DNA of 6,254 nucleotides from an uncultured Oscillospiraceae bacterium (GTDB lineage: Bacteria; Bacillota; Clostridia; Oscillospirales; Oscillospiraceae): positions 1 to 6,254 of the forward strand of contig CAJUOA010000144.1 of the NCBI GenBank assembly GCA_910587785.1, given 5' to 3'. The position numbers and the translations under genes are program-made. Shown piece by piece: positions 1 through 4,441 of this stretch (its first letter is position 1; every line of letters begins with the position of its first letter). The notes below the pieces were generated by a model, which did not search any database, was not told where the DNA came from, and was given only the letters and a program-made list of their open reading frames with translations.

Positions 1-1
1 G

Positions 2-802
2 ACCGGGGCCACCTTCATCCACCCCTTTGACGACGAGCTGGTCATCGCCGGACAGGGCACCATCGGCCTGGAGATTCTCGACCAGCTCCCGGAGGTGGAG
101 GCGGTGCTGGTGCCCATCGGCGGCGGCGGGCTCGTAAGCGGCGTGGCCTTCGCCATCAAGAGCCTGCGGCCCGGCGTGAAGATCTACGGCGTCCAGGCCG
201 CGGGGGCCGCGAGTATGTTTGAGAGCGTGCGGCGGCACGAGCAGCTGACCCTTCCCGCCGTCTCCACCTTCGCCGACGGCATCGCCGTCAAGCACCCCGG
301 GGACACCACCTTCGCCATGGTGGAGCAGTACGTGGACGAGGTGGTCACCGTCACGGAGGACGAGATCGCCGCCGCCATACTGGCACTCATCGAAAAGCAG
401 AAGCTCATCGCCGAGGGGGCGGGGGCCGTGGGCGTGGCCGCGGCCATGTTCGACAAGGTGGACCTGGCCGGGAAGAAGGCCGTCTGCCTCGTCTCCGGCG
501 GCAACATCGACGTGAACATCCTCAGCCGGGTCATCACCCGGGGCCTCGTCATGAGCGGGCGCAACTGCAGCCTTGTGATCGCCCTGGAGGATAAGCCCGG
601 ACAGCTGCAAGGGGTCAGCGAGATCATCAGCCGCTGCGGCGGCAACGTGGTCAACGTCCTCTACGACCACGCCGACACCAGCATGGCCATCACCAGCTGC
701 ACCCTCAAGCTGAGCCTGGAGACCCGGGACGCCGCGCAGATTGAGGAGATCCGCCGGGAGCTGACCCAGGCCGGGTTCCATCTGGTGGACGAGAGGAATT
801 GA
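2..802 (+). CDS. ilvA: Threonine ammonia-lyase with C-terminal ACT domain (5' end missing)
   Basis: PLP enzyme that deaminates threonine to 2-oxobutanoate and ammonia, the first step towards isoleucine. The reading frame is already open at base 2, so the N-terminal part with the PLP-binding lysine lies outside the window; 266 codons remain before the TGA at 800-802. Seen in the fragment: the glycine-rich PLP-phosphate loop PIGGGG (residues 38-43), ADGIAV (91-96), EGAGAV (138-143) and SGGNID (165-170), whose serine usually contacts the pyridine ring. These match TdcB/IlvA fold-type II enzymes. From about residue 189 (SLVIALEDKPGQL onward) a roughly 75-residue ACT domain follows, as in the medium-length form of about 400 residues. 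The ACT domain suggests allosteric control, probably by branched-chain amino acids, rather than AMP-activated catabolic TdcB; this is inferred. asnA follows 70 bp downstream on the same strand. Confidence 0.93.
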   Translation, partial: TGATFIHPFDDELVIAGQGTIGLEILDQLPEVEAVLVPIGGGGLVSGVAFAIKSLRPGVKIYGVQAAGAASMFESVRRHEQLTLPAVSTFADGIAVKHPGDTTFAMVEQYVDEVVTVTEDEIAAAILALIEKQKLIAEGAGAVGVAAAMFDKVDLAGKKAVCLVSGGNIDVNILSRVITRGLVMSGRNCSLVIALEDKPGQLQGVSEIISRCGGNVVNVLYDHADTSMAITSCTLKLSLETRDAAQIEEIRRELTQAGFHLVDERN

Positions 803-805
803 GAC

Positions 806-828
806 GGGGCCGGCGCACCTGCGGCCCC
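806..828 (+). other. GC-rich hairpin in the ilvA-asnA gap
   Basis: GGGGCCG (806-812) pairs perfectly with CGGCCCC (822-828) around a 9-base loop, starting four bases after the ilvA stop codon. No T-run follows, so it is not a convincing intrinsic terminator. It may partly attenuate read-through into asnA or protect the 3' end of the ilvA message. In DNA this GC-rich, a 7-bp stem can also arise by chance. Confidence 0.4.
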
Positions 829-872
829 TGCGCGCCATCCGTCCACACCCCCCAAAAAAGGAGGCCCCATTC

Positions 873-1883
873 ATGAACACCTGCTATATACCCGAGGGCT
901 ACCGCCCGGCCCTGGAGCGCTACGACCTCCAGCGGGCCATCGAATTTGTCAAGAGCGGCTTTCAGGAGAACCTGAAGCTTGCATTGAACCTGCGCCGGGT
1001 GTCCGCGCCCCTCTTTGTGGAGCGGGGCACCGGCCTCAACGACGACCTCAGCGGCGCCGAGCGGCCCGTGGCCTTCGACATCCCCGCCGCCTCCGCTGCC
1101 GGAGAGGTGGTCCACTCCCTGGCCAAGTGGAAGCGCCTCGCCCTCCAGCGCTACGGCTTCCGGCCCGGCACCGGGCTCTACACCGACATGAACGCCATCC
1201 GCCGGGACGAGCGCTCCCTGGACAACCTCCACTCCGTCTACGTGGACCAGTGGGACTGGGAGAAGATCATTTTGCCCGAGGAGCGCAATGCGGCCGTCCT
1301 CCAGAGCGCCGTCCGCTCCATCGTGGGCGCGGTGTGCGACACCAGCGAGGCCCTGGGCCGGGCCTTCCCCCAGCTGGACGTCTCCCTGGAGCGGCATGTC
1401 ACATTCCTCACCAGTCAGGAGCTGGAGGACCGCTACCCGGACCTCTCCCCCGGCGAGCGGGAGGACGCCGCCGTGCGGGAGCACAAGACCGTGTTCCTCA
1501 TGGGCATCGGCGCACCCCTCCGCTCCGGGAAGCCCCACGACCTGCGGGCCCCGGACTACGACGACTGGGCCCTCAACGGCGACATCCTCCTCTGGGACGC
1601 CGTGCTGGAGCGGACGTGCGAAATCTCCTCCATGGGCATCCGGGTGGACGCGGAGGGCCTGCGGCGGCAGCTGGACTTTGCCGGGTGCCCGGAGCGGGCC
1701 GGGCTCCCCTTCCACAGGATGCTCCTGGACGGGGAGCTCCCCCTCACCATGGGCGGCGGCATCGGGCAGAGCAGGCTGTGCAAGCTCATGACCGGCTGCT
1801 GCCACATCGGCGAGGTCCAGGCCAGCCTCTGGGATAAGGAGACCCTGCGGGTCTGCCGGGAGGCGGGGGTGCCCCTGCTGTAA
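873..1883 (+). CDS. asnA: Aspartate--ammonia ligase (asparagine synthetase A)
   Basis: Makes asparagine from aspartate, ammonia and ATP, giving AMP and pyrophosphate; a cytosolic homodimer with a class II aminoacyl-tRNA synthetase-like fold. The 336-residue product is close to the 330 of E. coli AsnA and matches it from end to end. Recognisable blocks in order are SGAE (60-63), SLAKWKR (82-88), VDQWDWE (124-130), RAPDYDDW (225-232), NGDILLW (235-241), SSMGIRVD (252-259) and GGGIGQSRL (294-302). These line the ATP and aspartate pocket in the family, and all are intact. Compared with E. coli there is a slightly longer N-terminus. The ATG at 873 is preceded by a strong AGGAGG at 859-864, which fixes the start. 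Threonine ammonia-lyase upstream releases ammonia, the nitrogen donor used here, but a functional coupling is only a guess. No T-box leader or promoter is visible in the 70-bp gap. Confidence 0.97.
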   Translation: MNTCYIPEGYRPALERYDLQRAIEFVKSGFQENLKLALNLRRVSAPLFVERGTGLNDDLSGAERPVAFDIPAASAAGEVVHSLAKWKRLALQRYGFRPGTGLYTDMNAIRRDERSLDNLHSVYVDQWDWEKIILPEERNAAVLQSAVRSIVGAVCDTSEALGRAFPQLDVSLERHVTFLTSQELEDRYPDLSPGEREDAAVREHKTVFLMGIGAPLRSGKPHDLRAPDYDDWALNGDILLWDAVLERTCEISSMGIRVDAEGLRRQLDFAGCPERAGLPFHRMLLDGELPLTMGGGIGQSRLCKLMTGCCHIGEVQASLWDKETLRVCREAGVPLL

Positions 1884-1930
1884 GGGGCGGCCGCCCCCCG
1901 CGTCCGTCATCCAGCGTCCCCCGCGGACGC
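1884..1930 (+). other. GC-rich inverted repeats in the asnA-pepD gap
   Basis: Directly after the asnA stop lies the perfect 14-bp palindrome GGGGCGGCCGCCCC (1884-1897). Next, GCGTCC occurs twice (1900-1905 and 1914-1919), and a single GGACGC (1925-1930) can pair with either copy. The nearer pairing gives a 6-bp stem with a 5-base loop. It is followed by CTTAAAAT rather than a T-run, so termination would be weak at best. It may be a degenerate terminator or an mRNA processing or stability element between the two cistrons. Confidence 0.4.
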
Positions 1931-1960
1931 CTTAAAATAACGAAAGGAAGAATAACATTG

Positions 1961-3403
1961 ATGGAAAATCGGGTTTTAGCCGGACTGGAGCCCCAGAGCG
2001 TACTGGGCTTTTTCGAGGAGCTCTGCCGCATCCCCCACGGCTCGGGCAACACCGGGGCCGCAAGCGGCTGGGCGGTGCAGTTCGCCCGGGACCGGGGATT
2101 GCGCCACCGCCAGGACGCCCTGGGCAACGTGGTCATCTGGAAGGAGGGCTCCCCCGGCTATGAGGACCACCCCACCGTGATGCTCCAGGGCCACCTGGAC
2201 ATGGTCTGCGTCCATGAGCCGGACGTGGTCCACGACTTCCTCAAGGACCCCCTGGACCTCTACGTGGACGGCGACTACATCAAAGCCCGGGGCACCTCCC
2301 TGGGCGGCGACGACGGCGCGGCGGTGGCCATCTGCATGGCCGTGCTGGACGACGACTCCCTCCCCCATCCCCCCCTGGAGGTCCTCTTCACCGTGGACGA
2401 GGAGGTGGGGATGCCAGGGGCCATGGGCCTGGACGCCTCCGACCTGAAGAGCACCTGCCTGATCAACCTGGACTCCGAGGGCGAGGGCGTCCTCACCGCC
2501 GGGTGTGCGGGCGGGGCCCGGTGCGACGTCAGCCTCGCCATGCCCATGGAGGAGGAGAAGGGCGTCGCTTGCACCGTCAGCATCGAGGGCCTCACCGGGG
2601 GCCACTCCGGCACCGAGATCCACAGGGGCTTCGCCAACGCCAACCTCCTCCTGGCCGACTGCCTGACCACCCTCGCCTATCCCCGCCTCATCTCCCTCCA
2701 CGGCGGCGAGCAGGACAACGCCATCCCCGACCGGGCCCAGGCCGTCATCCTGGTGCCCGCCGCCAAGGCCGAGGCCATGCGGGTCAACGCCGGATACTGG
2801 GCCGCCAAGATGAAGACCGCCTGCGCCCAGCGGGACCCGGGCTTCACCTTCTCCTGGACCGCCGGGGAGGAGGCCCCCGCCGCCGCCCTGAGCCACCGGG
2901 ACAGCCGCAGGGTGGTGGAGATGGTGGTCTCCGCCCCCCGGGGGGTGCAGTCCATGAACCCGGACCTGCCGGACCAGGTCCAGTCCTCCCTGAATCTGGG
3001 CGTTCTGCGCCTGGAGGAGGGCAGGTTCTCCATGAGCTTTTGTGTGCGATCGTCCGTCTCCGCGGAGAAGGAGGAGATGATCGAGAAAATCCAGGCCCTC
3101 GCCAAGGCCAACGGTGCCCAGAGCTCCCGCCACGGCGACTACCCCGCTTGGGAGTACCGGAAGATGTCCCCCCTGCGCAGCACCATGGTCCGGGCCTTCC
3201 GGAAGGTCTACGGGCGGGAGCCGGTGGTGGAGACCATCCACGCGGGGCTGGAGTGCGGCCTTTTGGCGGAGAAGATGCCGGGGCTGGACGCCGTCTCCAT
3301 CGGCCCGGACCTGGAGGAGATCCACAGCACCCGGGAGCGGATGTCCATCTCCTCTGTGGAGCGGACCTGGAGATACCTCCTGGCCGTGCTGGAGGCGCTG
3401 TAG
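1961..3403 (+). CDS. pepD: Aminoacyl-histidine dipeptidase (M20 family, PepD)
   Basis: Cytosolic di-zinc peptidase that splits Xaa-His and many other dipeptides, feeding peptide-derived amino acids into metabolism. The 480 residues match the usual PepD length (about 480-490). The metal and catalytic residues are all visible: H78 in GHLDMV, with D80 beside it; bridging D117 in GGDDGA; general base E147 and ligand E148 in DEEVG; D171 in NLDSE; H455 in EEIHST. The lid-domain motif GGHSGTEIH spans residues 213-221. These positions run about two residues behind the published Vibrio PepD ligands until the last one. Start choice: AGGAAG (1945-1950) sits 10 bases before ATG 1961 and 7 before an in-frame TTG at 1958. 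I take the ATG, but the TTG, adding one residue, cannot be excluded. It follows asnA by 77 bp on the same strand and ends 69 bp before the 3' end of convergent lexA. No signal peptide is seen. Confidence 0.96.
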   Translation: MENRVLAGLEPQSVLGFFEELCRIPHGSGNTGAASGWAVQFARDRGLRHRQDALGNVVIWKEGSPGYEDHPTVMLQGHLDMVCVHEPDVVHDFLKDPLDLYVDGDYIKARGTSLGGDDGAAVAICMAVLDDDSLPHPPLEVLFTVDEEVGMPGAMGLDASDLKSTCLINLDSEGEGVLTAGCAGGARCDVSLAMPMEEEKGVACTVSIEGLTGGHSGTEIHRGFANANLLLADCLTTLAYPRLISLHGGEQDNAIPDRAQAVILVPAAKAEAMRVNAGYWAAKMKTACAQRDPGFTFSWTAGEEAPAAALSHRDSRRVVEMVVSAPRGVQSMNPDLPDQVQSSLNLGVLRLEEGRFSMSFCVRSSVSAEKEEMIEKIQALAKANGAQSSRHGDYPAWEYRKMSPLRSTMVRAFRKVYGREPVVETIHAGLECGLLAEKMPGLDAVSIGPDLEEIHSTRERMSISSVERTWRYLLAVLEAL

Positions 3404-3415
3404 CCCGCGATAACA

Positions 3416-3447
3416 GAGGACCGGGCCCCAGGCGGGGTCCGGTCCTC
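3416..3447. terminator. Hairpin between convergent pepD and lexA, likely shared terminator
   Basis: GAGGACCGGGCCCC (3416-3429) pairs with GGGGTCCGGTCCTC (3434-3447) around the four-base loop AGGC. This gives 14 pairs with one G-T wobble. The stem can grow by two more pairs if C3448 bulges out. It lies 12 bases past the pepD stop and 25 bases past the lexA stop, exactly where a bidirectional terminator is expected. The T-rich tail is poor on both sides (CTGCTTATG on plus, CTGTTATC on minus), so efficiency is uncertain. Confidence 0.7.
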
Positions 3448-3472
3448 CTGCTTATGCCCATTTCGGGGCGGG

Positions 3473-4063
3473 TCAGTCATACCTGCGCACCACCGCCGCC
3501 ACCTTGCCCAAAAGCTGGGCCTCGGTGCCGTCGATGGGGGAGTAGGCGTCGTTTTCCGGGAGGAGCCAGATCTTGTCCCCCCTCTTGGAGTAGCGCTTGA
3601 CCGTGGCCTCCTCCCCCAGGAGGGCCACCACGATCTCCCCGTTGACCGCCGTCTGCTGCCGGCGGATCACCACCAGGTCCCGGGGCAGGATGCCCGCCCC
3701 CAGCATGGACTCCCCCCGGACCCGGAGGGCGAAGTACTCCTCCTCCCGGCCCTGGCAGTCGAAGGCGAGGTAGTCCTCGATGGATTCCTCGGCCAGGATG
3801 GGGGACCCGGCGGCCACACAGCCCACGATGGGGATGCGGTCCCGGTCCCGCTGGTCCTTGAGCACGATGGCCCGGCCCTTGCAGTCCCCCTTCTCGATGA
3901 GGCCCCGCTCCTGGAGGCGCTTGAGGTGGAAGTGGGCCGTGGAGGGGGATTTGAGCCCCACGGCCTCGCAGATCTCCCGCACGGAGGGGGCGTAGCCCTG
4001 CTCCTTGATGGCCTTCTGCAAATATTCGTAGACCCGCTCGGTCATGTCTGATCTCTTCGGCAT
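3473..4063 (-). CDS. lexA: LexA repressor, SOS regulator
   Basis: Represses DNA-damage genes and is inactivated when RecA filaments trigger its self-cleavage. The 196 residues are near the usual 200-205. The N-terminal winged helix-turn-helix is clear (about residues 26-56, APSVREICEAVGL followed by SPSTAHFHLKRL). The cleavage bond is Ala85-Gly86 in VAAGSP, and the serine/lysine dyad is Ser119 (VRGESM) and Lys156 (ATVKRY), in an S24-type C-terminal domain. One oddity is that the residue three after the catalytic serine is Gly122 (SMLGAGI), where Asp or Asn is usual. The start is set by AGGAGG at 4071-4076 on the minus strand, seven bases before ATG 4063; Met7 (ATG 4045) lacks such a site. The gene has its own promoter with an overlapping LexA box, so it is probably autorepressed. 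It converges on pepD and diverges from glgP. Confidence 0.97.
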   Translation of the reverse strand: MPKRSDMTERVYEYLQKAIKEQGYAPSVREICEAVGLKSPSTAHFHLKRLQERGLIEKGDCKGRAIVLKDQRDRDRIPIVGCVAAGSPILAEESIEDYLAFDCQGREEEYFALRVRGESMLGAGILPRDLVVIRRQQTAVNGEIVVALLGEEATVKRYSKRGDKIWLLPENDAYSPIDGTEAQLLGKVAAVVRRYD

Positions 4064-4083
4064 GGCAGTTCCTCCTGTCCTGT

Positions 4084-4116
4084 CCGCGCCGGGGGCGCGG
4101 TCCGGGCGTTTTTTTT
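4084..4116 (+). terminator. Terminator-like hairpin plus T8, antisense to the lexA leader
   Basis: On the plus strand, 4085-4092 pairs with 4102-4108 (seven pairs, G4088 bulged, 9-base loop) and runs straight into eight T residues (4109-4116), the form of an intrinsic terminator. An alternative, CCGCGCC (4084-4090) with GGCGCGG (4094-4100) around GGG, is a perfect 7-bp stem but lies 8 bases from the T-run. On the minus strand the same DNA gives an A8 run just after the lexA -10 and a stem in the lexA leader, close to its ribosome binding site. A plus-strand terminator here would stop read-through from the pepD side before it reached glgP. Whether it works as a terminator is inferred. Confidence 0.45.
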
Positions 4117-4145
4117 AGTATAACATATCCCTCGGAAAAATGCAA
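4117..4145 (-). promoter_or_regulatory. lexA: lexA promoter
   Basis: On the minus strand the -35 is TTGCAT (4140-4145) and the -10 is TATACT (4117-4122), separated by 17 bases, with a TG one base upstream of the -10 (extended -10). Both hexamers match the sigma-A consensus at most positions. Transcription would start near 4110, inside or next to an A8 run, giving a leader of about 47 bases before the lexA ATG. The promoter lies in an AT-rich island in otherwise GC-rich DNA. Confidence 0.8.
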
Positions 4146-4155
4146 CACCTGTTCT
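4142..4155 (-). promoter_or_regulatory. lexA: LexA box over the lexA -35
   Basis: Read on the minus strand, AGAACAGGTGTTGC matches the Gram-positive (Bacillus-type) SOS consensus CGAACRNRYGTTYC at 12 of 14 positions; the misses are the first base and the pyrimidine of GTTY. It overlaps the -35 hexamer of the lexA promoter, so bound LexA would block RNA polymerase. This is the classical autoregulation arrangement. The site is far from the glgP promoter, so glgP is probably not SOS-controlled. Confidence 0.72.
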
Positions 4156-4206
4156 TGTATTTTTCTTAGCAAATTTTTGACTCCTCCGGGCTGCCGGTCT
4201 ACGCAC

Positions 4207-4236
4207 CCGTAGGGGCGGATACATCCGCCCCTATGG
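4207..4236. repeat. G-rich palindromic intergenic repeat
   Basis: TAGGGGCGGAT (4210-4220) and ATCCGCCCCTA (4223-4233) are perfect inverted repeats separated by only two bases. Pairing continues outward through a G-T wobble and two C-G pairs to 4207 and 4236. It sits between the lexA and glgP promoters, is not followed by a T-run, and is palindromic at the DNA level. It resembles short GTAGGGGCG-type palindromes that I recall as scattered in intergenic regions of gut Clostridia. Copy number cannot be tested from one window. Confidence 0.6.
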
Positions 4237-4255
4237 ATTGTGCATACCCCACAAT
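4237..4255. repeat. Small inverted repeat ATTGTG/CACAAT
   Basis: ATTGTG (4237-4242) and CACAAT (4250-4255) are perfect 6-base arms around a 7-base spacer, directly abutting the larger palindrome on its right. It could be an operator half-site pair, part of the same repeat element, or chance. It lies about 60 bp upstream of the proposed glgP -35, so an activator site is possible but unsupported otherwise. Confidence 0.3.
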
Positions 4256-4313
4256 TTCTGCTCACCTATTTTTTGCATTCCGCCGAAATCCCCGCTGTCC
4301 CGCCCATCCCCCC

Positions 4314-4341
4314 TTGCATCTGCGTGAAAATATGATATCAT
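4314..4341 (+). promoter_or_regulatory. glgP: Proposed glgP promoter
   Basis: TTGCAT (4314-4319) as -35 and TATCAT (4336-4341) as -10 are 16 bases apart, with TG at 4333-4334 giving an extended -10. A transcript would start near 4348 and have a leader of about 95 bases carrying a cre-like site and further inverted repeats. No comparable promoter pair is seen nearer the gene. The -10 lies inside an 18-bp palindrome, listed separately. Confidence 0.6.
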
Positions 4342-4345
4342 ATTT
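4328..4345. promoter_or_regulatory. Perfect 18-bp palindrome over the glgP -10, candidate operator
   Basis: AAATATGATATCATATTT is perfectly self-complementary with no spacer, centred between 4336 and 4337. It covers the whole proposed -10 hexamer. A dimeric repressor bound here would exclude RNA polymerase. It lacks the central CG of LacI-family operators, so a second, different regulator would be implied. AT-rich palindromes are less surprising than GC ones, but nine consecutive pairs in GC-rich DNA at this position is notable. Confidence 0.5.
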
Positions 4346-4364
4346 CTCAACAAAAGAATCAGGA

Positions 4365-4380
4365 TTGGAAACGATTCCGA
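4365..4380. promoter_or_regulatory. LacI-family / CcpA cre-like operator upstream of glgP
   Basis: TTGGAAACGATTCCGA matches the Gram-positive catabolite-response consensus WTGNAANCGNWWNCAW at 15 of 16 positions; the only miss is G in place of A at position 15. It has the central CG of LacI-family sites, and 8 of 11 base pairs are symmetric across 4362-4383. It lies about 17-33 bases past the proposed transcription start, a position where CcpA-type repressors act as roadblocks. A dedicated maltose or glycogen LacI-type regulator would fit equally well. Confidence 0.65.
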
Positions 4381-4383
4381 ACC

Positions 4384-4413
4384 GGCAAATGGTACAAATC
4401 CGCAACCGTTGCC
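4384..4413. repeat. Inverted repeats in the glgP leader
   Basis: GCAAC C GTTGC (4402-4412) is a perfect 5+5 palindrome around one base, and GGCAA (4384-4388) can instead pair with TTGCC (4409-4413). The two pairings are mutually exclusive in RNA. They sit between the cre-like site and the AAAGGAG ribosome binding site (4424-4430). They may be a second operator or a weak leader structure; the arms are short. Confidence 0.25.
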
Positions 4414-4441
4414 CCACCATCTGAAAGGAGTACATAGACAC

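Noticed and set aside
803..872. Possible T-box or other amino-acid riboswitch ahead of asnA
   Set aside because: The gap is only 70 bases and lacks the AGGGTGG-type T-box core and any terminator/antiterminator pair; it holds only a simple 7-bp stem.
705..1910. 401-residue open frame on the minus strand opposite asnA
   Set aside because: Antisense shadow of a fully conserved AsnA; no ribosome binding site of note and no recognisable motif.
1958..1960. TTG as the pepD start codon
   Set aside because: Spacing from AGGAAG would be acceptable (7 bases), but the adjacent ATG at 1961 is the better codon. The difference is one residue and remains open.
1976..3325. 449-residue open frame on the minus strand opposite pepD
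   Set aside because: Same GC-skew artefact; the plus frame has all M20 metal ligands, and the antisense product looks like low-complexity Gly/Val/His-rich sequence.
2503..3600. 365-residue plus-strand frame overlapping pepD and the lexA 3' end
   Set aside because: Arg/Pro/Gly-rich frame-shifted translation of pepD running through the terminator into antisense lexA; not a protein.
4177..4205. TTGACT (4177-4182) as a plus-strand -35
   Set aside because: The hexamer 17 bases downstream is TACGCA, a poor -10, and no gene starts nearby.
4273..4278. A second TTGCAT (4273-4278) as a -35 for glgP
   Set aside because: No matching -10 lies 16-18 bases downstream; the following DNA is GC-rich.
4233..4424. 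63-codon frame in the lexA-glgP intergenic region
   Set aside because: No ribosome binding site before ATG 4233; it begins inside the palindromic repeat and runs across the promoter and operator sites of glgP.
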